Shown piece by piece: positions 38,115-46,060 of a DNA stretch of 64,000 nt. The position numbers were made by a program, and so were the translations under genes. The stretch is from assembly GCA_937982565.1 (NCBI GenBank), contig CALJLN010000003.1, positions 186,001 to 250,000 on the forward strand, given 5' to 3'. This DNA comes from UBA2421 sp002343075 (GTDB lineage Bacteria > Planctomycetota > Phycisphaerae > Tepidisphaerales > Tepidisphaeraceae). The notes beneath the pieces are model-generated. The model was given only the letters and a program-made list of their open reading frames with translations. It was not told where the DNA came from and searched no databases. Every line of letters starts with the position of its first letter. The first letter of the stretch is position 1.

Positions 38115-38894
38115 ATGGAAACCATGAAACGTGTCGCGCTTATCACCGGCGGATCTCGAGGGATTGGCTTTGGCGTGGCGAGTTCGCTCGCCGAGGCAGG
38201 GCTGGACGTTGTCATCAATGGCCGGCGCAGCCTTGCGGACGTGGCGGACGCGATTGGCGCGCTGGAGCGGCTTGGTGCACGCGTGCTTTACTGCCGCGCT
38301 GATATTGCATCCCTCGATGATCACCAGCGGATGCTCGCCGAGATTCGTCAGAGTTTTGGCCGGCTTGACGTGCTCATTAACAACGCAGGCGTCGCGCCCG
38401 ATGTGCGTGCAGATATTCTGGAAGCCAGCCCGGCGAGCTTTGATCGGCTGATCCAGATCAATCTCAAAGGCCCATACTTCCTCACGCAGGCGGTCTGCAA
38501 ATGGATGATCGAGCAGCGGCAGCGCGAGCCGGATTTTCGCGGGGTTGTTGTCAATGTCAGTTCAATCAGTGCGACGGTCGCAAGCGTCAACCGCGGCGAC
38601 TACTGCATCAGCAAGGCGGGCATTGCCATGTCAACGCAACTCTGGGCGACCCGCCTGGCCGAGTTCGGAATCGATGTCTTTGAAGTGCGCCCCGGAATCA
38701 TCGCCACCGACATGACCGCAGGGGTGAAGGAAAAGTATGATGCGCTAATCGCCAATGGACTCATGCTCCAAAAGCGGTGGGGAACGCCGGAGGATGTGGG
38801 TAAATGTGTTTCAGTGCTAGCCCGTGGCGAGCTAACTTACGCCACCGGCCAGGTGTTAACCATCGACGGCGGGCTGACCATGCAGCGGCTGTGA
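38115..38894 (+). CDS. Short-chain dehydrogenase/reductase (FabG/KduD-like)
   Basis: 259 residues. TGGSRGIG (11-18) binds the cofactor, NNAG is at 89-92, and the active site is Ser149/150, Tyr163 and Lys167 (YCISK). It ends with VLTIDGGLTMQRL, typical of this group. Automated annotation would call it 3-ketoacyl-ACP reductase, but its place right after GH88 and before KDPG aldolase and KDG kinase makes a sugar-acid role more likely, for example 2-dehydro-3-deoxy-D-gluconate 5-dehydrogenase (KduD). Starts at M1 (38115) or M4 (38124) are both possible. The family is certain; the substrate is inference. Confidence 0.88.
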   Translation: METMKRVALITGGSRGIGFGVASSLAEAGLDVVINGRRSLADVADAIGALERLGARVLYCRADIASLDDHQRMLAEIRQSFGRLDVLINNAGVAPDVRADILEASPASFDRLIQINLKGPYFLTQAVCKWMIEQRQREPDFRGVVVNVSSISATVASVNRGDYCISKAGIAMSTQLWATRLAEFGIDVFEVRPGIIATDMTAGVKEKYDALIANGLMLQKRWGTPEDVGKCVSVLARGELTYATGQVLTIDGGLTMQRL

Positions 38895-38976
38895 CGCCGT
38901 CTCGGCCGAAACAGCGTCACGCGTGTGTTACCTTGTCGCACGCGTCGACTTGCCGAAAGTTCAAGAGATTTGACCG

Positions 38977-38996
38977 AGACACAAGCAGTTGTGTCT
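38977..38996. promoter_or_regulatory. Candidate operator palindrome upstream of eda
   Basis: AGACACAA-GCAG-TTGTGTCT: perfect 8-bp arms around 4 bases, 41 bases before the eda ATG, with a TTGACC just upstream at 38970 and TTGACT downstream. The spacing and symmetry suit a dimeric repressor of the GntR or LacI type. Confidence 0.45.
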
Positions 38997-39036
38997 GTGC
39001 CATTGACTTGATGCTGTGTAATGTAGGTTCACGATA

Positions 39037-39663
39037 ATGTCACCGCTTGAAACCATCTCGACGCACCGCTTGTTGCCAGTCATAGTCATCGACGACGCGG
39101 CTCACGCAGGTCCTCTCGCTGGAGCGCTACTTGCCGGCGGTCTGCCTGTGGCCGAAGTGACCATGCGCACCCCCGCAGCCGAGGCATCGATTCGCACCAT
39201 GGCGAACAATACGGAGATGATCGTGGGGGCGGGCACTGTCTTGACCATCGATCTCTGCAAACGGGCCATCGATGCAGGCGCGCAATTTGTTGTTACACCG
39301 GGGTTTAACCCGAAAGTCGTTAAGTACTGCGTTGAGAACAGCATTCCGATCACTCCGGGTGTCAGCACTTGCACAGAAATCGAGCTGGCGCTCGATCTGG
39401 GCGTCACAACGGTAAAATTTTTCCCCGCCGAGTCGATTGGCGGGGCCAAGGCGCTGAAGGCGATTTGCGCGCCATACGGCCATGTGAAGTTTGTGCCCAC
39501 CGGCGGGATCACCCAGGCGACAATGAGGGACTATCTCGCAATCAAACAGGTGGTTGCGGTCGGCGGGAGCTGGATGGTTGCGAAAGAATTGCTCAATGCA
39601 GGCCGATTTGATGAAGTATCGCGTCTAACCTTGAGCGCAGTCAGTGCTGTAAGGCAGGGTTGA
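39037..39663 (+). CDS. eda: KDPG aldolase (2-keto-3-deoxy-6-phosphogluconate aldolase)
   Basis: 208 residues, class I aldolase barrel. The Schiff-base lysine is Lys127 in TTVKFFPAE, the acid/base Glu40 lies in AEVTMRTP, and GAGTV, VTPGFNP and FVPTGGI mark the phosphate and substrate sites. It cleaves KDPG to pyruvate and glyceraldehyde-3-phosphate and may also accept 4-hydroxy-2-oxoglutarate. The kinase that makes KDPG from KDG follows 127 bases downstream. A palindrome lies just upstream. The ribosome site is weak (AGGT). The length fits the family (about 205-213). Confidence 0.94.
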   Translation: MSPLETISTHRLLPVIVIDDAAHAGPLAGALLAGGLPVAEVTMRTPAAEASIRTMANNTEMIVGAGTVLTIDLCKRAIDAGAQFVVTPGFNPKVVKYCVENSIPITPGVSTCTEIELALDLGVTTVKFFPAESIGGAKALKAICAPYGHVKFVPTGGITQATMRDYLAIKQVVAVGGSWMVAKELLNAGRFDEVSRLTLSAVSAVRQG

Positions 39664-39790
39664 AGCAGTGTAGGTGAGTCAGTCGCTCACTCGATCCGTC
39701 TGCGGCCGCGAAGTTGCCGCTTGCAAGTGTGAGATGGGCGTCGAGGCATGGCAGCGGTAGCTGTAACTCCTTTCCGGCAAAGGGATTCCA

Positions 39791-40876
39791 ATGGATCTAA
39801 AAATCAAACCTGCGGCATCGTGTAAGTATGACCTGATTGCGCTCGGCGATTGCATGATTCGCCTTTCCCCGCCGGGGCATGGCAGGGTGGAGTTTGCGCC
39901 GTCGCTCGAGGTGTGGGTCGGCGGGGGGGAATACAATGTGGCGTACGCGCTATCTCGCCTCGGCCTGCGAACGGGCTGGGTCGGCGGGCTTAACACGTCG
40001 CCGATGGGCAAGCTCGTGCTGAACCACGGCCGAGCAGTCGGGATGGACATGAGCCATGCCGTGATGCGGAAGTACGACGGCTACGGAAAGCGCGACCGGA
40101 TCGGGCTGAATTTTACCGAGGTCGGCCACGGAAAGCGTGCCAGCACAACACTTTATGATCGCGGGCACAGCGCGACCTCAGGGATCAAGCCGGGGGAAGT
40201 CAACTGGAAGAAACTCTTTGAGGAAGACGGCGTGCGCTGGCTTCACACCGGTGGAATCTTCTCGGCATTGAGCGAGTCGACTCGGGCAGTGGCGGCCGAA
40301 GCAGTGCATGCGGCGCACGCGGCGGGCACAATTGTCAGTTACGATCTCAACTTTCGCAGCAAGCTCTGGAAGAGCGAGGAAGCGATCGCCACAACCAAGC
40401 CGCTTGTGCGGTATATCGACTGCCTGATCGGTAATGAAGAAGATTTCGAGAAAGTGCTGGGATATCACGCAGAAGGTGTTGACGTGGAGAAGGGCGAGCT
40501 GGACACGCGGGCGTTCAAGCAGATGGTCGAGCGGGTGGTGAAGGATTCTAAGAACGTGAAGGTTGTCGGAACAACGCTGCGGGGCGTTAAAACGGCCACG
40601 GTGAATGACTGGTCGGCAATCATGTGGACGGGGGGCAGGTTTTATGACGGTTTGGCGATGCCGGATCTGGAGATCGAAGACCGCGTTGGTGGGGGCGATG
40701 GGTTTGCCAGCGGATTTACCTACGGATTTCTCACCGGCAAAGACCCGCAAATGTGCGTCGACCTCGGCGTTGCGCACGGCGCCATGCTGATGAGCACCCG
40801 CGGGGATACCAGCCAGATCGAACTGGAGGACCTGCTTCATGTCGCGGGCGGGGGGAGCGCACGAATCAAGCGATGA
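39791..40876 (+). CDS. kdgK: PfkB-family kinase, probable 2-keto-3-deoxygluconate kinase
   Basis: 361 residues of the ribokinase/PfkB fold. The start ALGDCMIRLSPPG and GGGEYNVAYALSRLGLRTGW are family signatures; VSYDLNFRSKLWKS and LIGNEEDF occur in KDG kinases. The second PfkB signature is RVGGGDGFASGF, keeping the GxGD catalytic Asp while the usual leading DT is replaced by RV. The length is longer than typical KdgK (about 310), with insertions near residues 225-255. It is preceded by AAAGGG and the eda gene, which strongly supports phosphorylation of KDG to KDPG. A related sugar-acid kinase activity cannot be excluded. Confidence 0.88.
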   Translation: MDLKIKPAASCKYDLIALGDCMIRLSPPGHGRVEFAPSLEVWVGGGEYNVAYALSRLGLRTGWVGGLNTSPMGKLVLNHGRAVGMDMSHAVMRKYDGYGKRDRIGLNFTEVGHGKRASTTLYDRGHSATSGIKPGEVNWKKLFEEDGVRWLHTGGIFSALSESTRAVAAEAVHAAHAAGTIVSYDLNFRSKLWKSEEAIATTKPLVRYIDCLIGNEEDFEKVLGYHAEGVDVEKGELDTRAFKQMVERVVKDSKNVKVVGTTLRGVKTATVNDWSAIMWTGGRFYDGLAMPDLEIEDRVGGGDGFASGFTYGFLTGKDPQMCVDLGVAHGAMLMSTRGDTSQIELEDLLHVAGGGSARIKR

Positions 40877-41018
40877 TGATGTTCCCCGAACGGGGGCCGA
40901 TGAAGGCAGGTAGAAGTGAAGCTAGCGGCTGCGGGAAGTGGTGCAAGCTCCGGAACCACCTGAGTTGATCCGCGTTCAACGGTGGCTTACTTCTGATCGA
41001 GGACAGTGAGGAGGATTC

Positions 41019-41468
41019 ATGTTGAAGACCCAGTTGCTGCATCCGCAGGTTCTCAGTGCCCTCGGCAAGGCTGGGCATAACTCGCGCGTATTGATCGCGG
41101 ATGCCAATTTTCCTCACTGGACCAAGCGAGGACCCAATGCAGAAGTGGTGTTTCTTAACTTTTCGCCCGGCTTGATTGATGCAGTCGAGATTTTGAAGGT
41201 GCTAACGACCGCCATCCCGGTCGAGTCTGCGGTGTTGATGGATACGAACAAATCAGGCCCGCATGCAATGGCGACCGATCCGCCGATCTGGACGGAGTTC
41301 CGGCGCGTTCTCAGTGAAGCGGGGTGTACGGCGGATTTGAAGAAGCTTTCTCCGACAGAGTTTTATGCCGCCGCCGGTTCGCCCGATGTCGCGCTGATTA
41401 TCGCCAGCGGGGAGGAACGCATCTACGCGAACCTTCTGCTCACGATCGGCGTGGTGCTCCCCCGGTAA
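41019..41468 (+). CDS. RbsD/FucU-family sugar mutarotase
   Basis: 149 residues, close to the family length (about 140). These cytoplasmic proteins speed the anomer exchange of sugars such as ribose, fucose or related compounds. The start has LLHPQVLSALGKAGHNSRVLIADANFP, with the conserved GHG-like GH and DANFP; the end has ALIIASGEERIYANLLLTIGVV, where the usual TGE is SGE. GAGGAGG sits 5 bases before the ATG. FucU (L-fucose) is the nearer subgroup by text such as HPQVL. It suggests that a free sugar, not only acids, enters the cluster. Subgroup is uncertain. Confidence 0.83.
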   Translation: MLKTQLLHPQVLSALGKAGHNSRVLIADANFPHWTKRGPNAEVVFLNFSPGLIDAVEILKVLTTAIPVESAVLMDTNKSGPHAMATDPPIWTEFRRVLSEAGCTADLKKLSPTEFYAAAGSPDVALIIASGEERIYANLLLTIGVVLPR

Positions 41469-41615
41469 GGGTCGGTTTTTCGGAGTAATACAGCGACGAG
41501 AAACGAGGGACGTACGAAGGAGATGACGAGGAACCAGCGGAAGCCGTATGTTTGCCTATGTCTACCCTTTATGATCTCGTGCGGTTCCGCATTCTTCGAT
41601 AGATTGAGCGATTAT

Positions 41616-42281
41616 ATGGCCGCCTGGACGAACGACAATGAACTTTTTTCGCTGATGACCGCAAGGCTCTACACGCCGGTCGTGGGCGATATTCTCGACG
41701 ACCTTGGCTTTGAGCATCAGTTTCTTCCGCAGCCGATTCAGCCGATGCGTGAGGAAATGAAACTTGCCGGCCGGGCGATGCCGGTGCTCATGATAGACGT
41801 CTTCGGCAAGCAATCGCAACCGTTTGGCAAGCTCACCGAAGCGCTCGATCAGCTCAAACCTGGCGAAATCTATCTCGCAACTGGCGGGGCGATGCGCTGC
41901 GCGTACTGGGGCGAGATTCTGACTGCGACAGCGAAAAAGCGAGGTGCCACCGGGGCCGTGATCGATGGCTTTCACCGCGACACACCGCAAGTATTGAGCC
42001 AGAACTGGCCGGTGTTTAGCCGGGGCCGGTTTGCACAGGATTCGGCCGTGCGGACGCAGGTTGTCGACTACCGATGCAAGGTTGAAGTCGGAGGCGCTAC
42101 CGTTTCGCCGGGCGATCTGCTCTTCGGCGACCTCGATGGCGTGCTCATCATTCCGCGGGCGGTCGAGTCAGAAGTCATTGCGCGAGCACTCGAGAAGGCC
42201 AGCGGCGAAAAGCTTGTCCGGCGGGAGATTGAATCCGGGTTGAGTAGCACGGATGCATTCCGGAAGTATGGAATTTTGTAA
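41616..42281 (+). CDS. RraA-family aldolase/decarboxylase-like protein
   Basis: 221 residues from the ATG at 41616. The frame opens 31 codons earlier with a Cys-rich text unlike the family, so I use the internal ATG, though the ribosome site is weak. The RraA fold is seen in YTPVVGDILDDLG, CAYWGEILTATAKKRG, the G-x-x-RD metal/substrate motif in GAVIDGFHRDT, and GDLLFGDLDGVLIIP. Members with the RD motif are usually 4-hydroxy-4-methyl-2-oxoglutarate or other 2-keto-acid aldolases, rather than RNase E regulators. In this cluster it may cleave a 2-keto-3-deoxy sugar acid (inference). The stop is 12 bases before the dehydratase start. Confidence 0.85.
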   Translation: MAAWTNDNELFSLMTARLYTPVVGDILDDLGFEHQFLPQPIQPMREEMKLAGRAMPVLMIDVFGKQSQPFGKLTEALDQLKPGEIYLATGGAMRCAYWGEILTATAKKRGATGAVIDGFHRDTPQVLSQNWPVFSRGRFAQDSAVRTQVVDYRCKVEVGGATVSPGDLLFGDLDGVLIIPRAVESEVIARALEKASGEKLVRREIESGLSSTDAFRKYGIL

Positions 42282-42293
42282 GGCGGATACCTG

Positions 42294-43415
42294 ATGATCG
42301 TGACCTCGATTGAAACTTGGCGGTGTGCGCGACAGGAAGCACTCTTCGATGCGGCGCGCATGGGTCGAAGCCCGATGAACTGGGATGTTGTGGTTTTGCG
42401 CTTGAACACCGATGCCGGGATTGCCGGTCATGCCACGGCGGTGGCGGCGCGATCGAGCATCGTGACGCAAGCTTACCTCCACGAAACGATCGCGCCCGTC
42501 GTGCTCGGCAGGCGCGTAACCGAGCGGGAGTCAATCTGGCATGAGCTTTGGACAATCGATCGACATCTGACTTTTTTTCCCGTTTACCTTCCCGGTCCGA
42601 TTGATGTCGCGCTCTGGGACGCCGCAGCGCAGGCTGCGGGATTGCCTCTGTACCAATACATAGGTGAGTGCCGCACAAGTCTGCCGGTGTACGCCAGTAG
42701 CCTGTTTATGCCGAAAGTGGACGATTACCTGAACGAGCTGCAGGCGTATCGCGCTCGGGGCTTTCCTGCATATAAGGCGCATCCCCCCGGGCCTTGGAAG
42801 CTGGACATGGAGATTCACCGCGCCCTGCGTGCCGCAGCGGGGGAAGACTATACGCTGATGACCGATCCGGTTGCCGAGTATTCGCTGGAAGAGGCGATTC
42901 GAGTCGGCAGAGATTTGGAGCGACTCAACTATCACTGGTTTGAAGAGCCATTTCGCGATTTTGAGCTATCAAAATACCAGAAGCTCTGCGCGGCGCTAGA
43001 CATTCCAATCGCAGCGACAGAAACCACCCGCGGGGGGCCTTGGGGCGTCGCACAGTCGATCGCATTTGGGGCGGCAGACATTGTACGGGCCGATGTCTCG
43101 TGGAAGCCGGGAGTCACCGGCACGCTTAAGATCGCCCACCTGGCCGAAGCGCACGGGCTGCGGTGCGAGATTCACTGCACGACAATGGGTTTCATGGATA
43201 TGGCCAACCTGCACGTCAGTTGCTCCATTCGCAACTGCGAATTTTTTGAGCTTTTGGTTCCTGAAGAGCCATTTAGATTTCCAATGAAAGACCCATATCC
43301 CATTGACGCGCATGGAGTTGCACATGTGCCCCAGAAGCCGGGGATCGGCGTGGAACTGGATTGGGCGGCGATTGATCGAACCTGCGTGGAGCATCGGATC
43401 AGCAAGGTGAAGTGA
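42294..43415 (+). CDS. Enolase-superfamily sugar-acid dehydratase (mandelate racemase subgroup)
   Basis: 373 residues. The C-terminal barrel holds metal ligands in order: MTDPVAEY (Asp), WFEEPFRD (Glu) and AATETTRGG (Glu). The proton-abstracting groups of the mandelate-racemase subgroup also appear: a Lys in AYKAHPPG, and the Asp-His dyad in RADVSWKPGVTG and EIHCTTMGF. The N-terminal capping domain runs to about residue 125. Members dehydrate acid sugars such as fuconate, rhamnonate, galactonate or gluconate to 2-keto-3-deoxy acids. Neighbouring FucU-like and SDR genes make an L-fuconate-type substrate possible but unproven. Its TGA shares one base with the next ATG. Confidence 0.88.
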   Translation: MIVTSIETWRCARQEALFDAARMGRSPMNWDVVVLRLNTDAGIAGHATAVAARSSIVTQAYLHETIAPVVLGRRVTERESIWHELWTIDRHLTFFPVYLPGPIDVALWDAAAQAAGLPLYQYIGECRTSLPVYASSLFMPKVDDYLNELQAYRARGFPAYKAHPPGPWKLDMEIHRALRAAAGEDYTLMTDPVAEYSLEEAIRVGRDLERLNYHWFEEPFRDFELSKYQKLCAALDIPIAATETTRGGPWGVAQSIAFGAADIVRADVSWKPGVTGTLKIAHLAEAHGLRCEIHCTTMGFMDMANLHVSCSIRNCEFFELLVPEEPFRFPMKDPYPIDAHGVAHVPQKPGIGVELDWAAIDRTCVEHRISKVK

Positions 43416-43741
43416 TGTCGCGAGCGTTCAAGATTCATGCAGCCGACAACGTTGCCACACTCCTGGCAGATGTGTCGGCGGGAGCGGCGGTGCATGTCTT
43501 GGGCGAATCGACACGCAATCTGGTGGCCCGCGATCAGATTATGCTCGGACACAAGCTGGCATTGACTCCGATCGGCGCGGGGGAGACGGTTATCAAGTTT
43601 GGGGTGGCGATCGGCTGTGCGACGCGCGACATTGCGGAGGGGGAATGGGTGCACCTGCACAACCTGGCGAGCGCTTTCGATCATCGAAGCAAGACACTCG
43701 ACGTGGAAACCGGCGCTGCAACGGATACGAAGTATGAGTAA
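43415..43741 (+). CDS. UxaA-family dehydratase, small SAF-domain subunit
   Basis: 108 residues from the ATG at 43415, which overlaps the upstream stop (TGATG). The whole protein is a SAF domain: FKIHAADNVATLLADV, LGHKLALTPI, GETVIKFGVAIGCATRDIAEGEWVH. These lines match the N-terminal part of enterobacterial altronate dehydratase almost word for word. Here the domain is a separate protein, as in split altronate/galactarate-type dehydratases and in the sulfolactate sulfo-lyase SuyA. The large-subunit ATG lies 8 bases inside its end, indicating translational coupling and a two-subunit enzyme. Confidence 0.88.
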   Translation: MSRAFKIHAADNVATLLADVSAGAAVHVLGESTRNLVARDQIMLGHKLALTPIGAGETVIKFGVAIGCATRDIAEGEWVHLHNLASAFDHRSKTLDVETGAATDTKYE

Positions 43742-44948
43742 CGCCTTGATTCCATCGTGGACTGGTTTTCTCCGCGGCGATGGTCGCAAGGGGGTGCGCA
43801 ACCTTGTCCTGATCATCTACACGGTTGAGTGCGCCAAGTTTGTCGCGCATTCGATCGCTGCCGGAGAGGATGATGTGCACGTCATCGGTTTTCCCGGCTG
43901 CTATGACAATCAGTACGCCGTGCGGATGATGCTCTCGCTTGGACGCCACCCAAATGTTGGTGCGGTGCTCGCTGTGGGGCTTGGCTGTGAATACACTCGG
44001 CCAGACAGAATCGCAGAGACGATCGCAAGCTCGGACCGCCCGGCAGAGTGGTTTCGCATCCAGGACGCAGGCGGAACACGGAGTAGCATCGAGCAGGGGA
44101 AGCGAATCGTCCTAAGAATGCGCGATCATATCCGCGAAGCGACTCCCCGTGTGCCGATGAGATTGGCCGATCTGACCATCGGCGCCGAATGCGGCGGGAG
44201 CGACGGCACCAGTGGGCTTGCTGGTAATCCTGTTGTGGGAAGGGTTTTCGATCGCGTTGTCGATGCCGGCGGCACCGCAATCTTTGAGGAGACTGTGGAG
44301 ATGATCGGGCTGAAGTCGATCATCCTTGCCCGTGCCGCTCATGACACCGCGCGATCGCAACTGGAAGCCGCGTACGAAAAGGCCGTGCGGTATTGCGAGG
44401 ACGTTCGGCAATTCAGCGTAGCGCCGGGGAATTTTGCCGGAGGGCTCTCCACGATCGAAGAAAAGAGCATGGGTGCCTTTGCCAAGGGGGGCAGCCAACC
44501 GCTTCAAGGCGTGATCCGCGTGAGCCAGCGGCCGCCTTCGCCGGGGCTTTGGATTCTCGATAGCGTGCCTGACAGCCATTTCATGCAGTTTGGCTACACC
44601 AACCCGAACGATACCGAAGGCATCATGGACCTAATCGCCGCGGGGGCGCAGGTGGTTCTGTTTGTGACCGGGCGGGGAAGCGTCATCGGTTCGCCGATTG
44701 CGCCGCTCGTGAAGGTAACCGGCAACAGCCGGACGTTTGAGAGAATGAGTGACGACATGGATTACGATGCGGGCAAGGTGCTCTCCGGCGATCAAACGCT
44801 GGATGAAGCGGGCGACGCACTGCTGGCTCTAATCACCCGCGTCGCTGCCGGGCAAATGAGCAAGCCGGAGGCGCTGGGTCACCGCGAGTACTTCGTGATG
44901 TACAAGCATCAGGACACGCCCCCGCTGGAAGTTGGCTGCCGGGCGTAG
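43734..44948 (+). CDS. UxaA-family dehydratase, large subunit (altronate dehydratase or SuyB-like)
   Basis: 404 residues from the ATG at 43734, overlapping the small subunit by 8 bases. Family text is FLRGDGRKGVRNLVLI, GFPGCYDNQYAVRMM, AVLAVGLGCEYT, IGAECGGSDGTSGLAGNP, APGNFAGGLSTIEEKSMG and LFVTGRGSVIGSP, including conserved cysteines likely to bind iron. In the altronate version it removes water from D-altronate to give KDG, the substrate of the kinase upstream. The two-gene layout and GFPGCYxNxYA also recall (2R)-sulfolactate sulfo-lyase, so the substrate needs care. The pathway context favours a sugar acid. Confidence 0.86.
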   Translation: MSNALIPSWTGFLRGDGRKGVRNLVLIIYTVECAKFVAHSIAAGEDDVHVIGFPGCYDNQYAVRMMLSLGRHPNVGAVLAVGLGCEYTRPDRIAETIASSDRPAEWFRIQDAGGTRSSIEQGKRIVLRMRDHIREATPRVPMRLADLTIGAECGGSDGTSGLAGNPVVGRVFDRVVDAGGTAIFEETVEMIGLKSIILARAAHDTARSQLEAAYEKAVRYCEDVRQFSVAPGNFAGGLSTIEEKSMGAFAKGGSQPLQGVIRVSQRPPSPGLWILDSVPDSHFMQFGYTNPNDTEGIMDLIAAGAQVVLFVTGRGSVIGSPIAPLVKVTGNSRTFERMSDDMDYDAGKVLSGDQTLDEAGDALLALITRVAAGQMSKPEALGHREYFVMYKHQDTPPLEVGCRA

Positions 44949-44961
44949 TGTCAGGCCGCAC

Positions 44962-45741
44962 TTACTCGGCGCCTCCCCTTACTGGGGTATACATGAAAAG
45001 CTCAGCTATCTGTTCATAACCCACTTTTGGGTAGAGCATTGCGCCAGTGTGGCTGGACGCCAACACGTTGGCGGTGACACCATGCCGCTGGTCGTCGCGG
45101 AGCATGCGGTTCATCATCGCCCGTCCAATGCCCCGTCGTCGGTGGCTCGGCTCGACATGCAGGTTGGCGCACCACGTCATCGCCCCGACGGCGACGCTCC
45201 GAACCCAACCCACGATCTCCTCGTTTTCGACAGCGATATACTGCCGGATCTTCGCGCCCGGTAGCCAGTCGCCGGGGGCCATCTGCCGTCGGCCCGCAGC
45301 GCGCGCTAGAACTGCGGCCTGGTCCTCGCTCGCCACCCGGAGGATCTCGACCGGTGGGCGCTGGCTAGGAAGCCTTCCGAGACGGTGAATGAAAATTGGT
45401 TCAGTTGTGACCAACCGCAAGCCCAACCGCTTATATTCCGCTCGCAGTAGAACTTCATCTTCAGACACGCTGCGGATGGCACAGATTGCAAAACGGCCAC
45501 GAGTATGCCTCGTCGCGGTTGCAACGACTTGTGTGGGCGGCACGCCGAAGGCAAACCACTCTTCGCGTCGGTACTTGACAGGGTTTGCACGAGGGGCGTC
45601 GCGTGTGACCCAGATCCTGCCTATCCGCTCGGGGAGATACGGATGCGTAATTGACCGACCGTGACTGAAGCCCTGGGCGAGGACAGCAACGGCCATTTCA
45701 ATCTCTTCGGCACGTTCTGGGTCGAGCGGGGGCGGCGGCAT
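44962..45741 (-). CDS. GNAT-family N-acetyltransferase
   Basis: 259 residues from the ATG at 45739-45741; the open frame can start at a TTG eight codons earlier. The C-terminal half (about 150-255) is a GNAT domain: IAVENEEIVGWVRS, the acetyl-CoA loop VEPSHRRRGIGRAMMNRML and LASSHTGAMLYPKVGYEQIAELFMY. The N-terminal half (RGRFAICAIRSVSEDEV, FIHRLGRLPSQRPP) is not a known domain to me and may define the substrate. It converges with the UxaA large-subunit gene 13 bases away. Two overlapping hairpins lie upstream (45811-45835). Substrate unknown. Confidence 0.83.
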   Translation of the reverse strand: MPPPPLDPERAEEIEMAVAVLAQGFSHGRSITHPYLPERIGRIWVTRDAPRANPVKYRREEWFAFGVPPTQVVATATRHTRGRFAICAIRSVSEDEVLLRAEYKRLGLRLVTTEPIFIHRLGRLPSQRPPVEILRVASEDQAAVLARAAGRRQMAPGDWLPGAKIRQYIAVENEEIVGWVRSVAVGAMTWCANLHVEPSHRRRGIGRAMMNRMLRDDQRHGVTANVLASSHTGAMLYPKVGYEQIAELFMYTPVRGGAE

Positions 45742-45953
45742 GGCAAGCGAGCATATAGGCAGCAAGCACTCCGCGGGAGGCCGGCGGGACCAAAGCTGCC
45801 TCGCCTTGCGTGCCTGTCAGGCAGAAAATCTGCCTAGTCACAGCGGAGAGGCTAGTGGCGCAGCCGTTACGCAGGGGATGCACCGAAAACGGCTCTCGGA
45901 GCAGTTTGACTGAAGAGATCACAAGGAGGCGGCTCGAAGCGATCCACGCGCAG

Positions 45954-45993
45954 AAAAAAACGAAGCCCCAGCGGTGGGATTGCCGGGGCTTCG
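45954..45993 (-). terminator. Strong intrinsic terminator, minus strand
   Basis: A perfect 9-bp stem CGAAGCCCC / GGGGCTTCG (45961-45969 with 45985-45993) is followed on the minus strand by seven T. No protein gene is seen on the minus strand just upstream of it. Confidence 0.8.
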
Positions 45994-46060
45994 CTGCTCT
46001 GGGAATGAGGTTGTACAGGCATGCGATCTATGCCGCTCCCAGAAGGGCATATAACGCTAT
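45954..46060 (-). ncRNA. Candidate structured small RNA
   Basis: On the minus strand, TCTGGGA/TCCCAGA arms (46037-46043 with 45998-46004) enclose a second stem GGCAT/ATGCC (46030-46034 with 46018-46022). About five bases later comes a strong intrinsic terminator. The short open frame on this strand runs through the terminator and is not protein-like. I do not recognise the RNA: it lacks SRP, tmRNA or 6S hallmarks. The 5' end is unknown; TTATAT or TATAGC near 46050-46058 could be a -10 box. It might instead be the 3' end of a longer transcript. Confidence 0.35.

Noticed and set aside
38115..38894. Calling the SDR a fatty-acid FabG
   Set aside because: No fatty-acid gene is nearby; the sugar-acid neighbours make a KduD-like role more likely, so only the family is stated.
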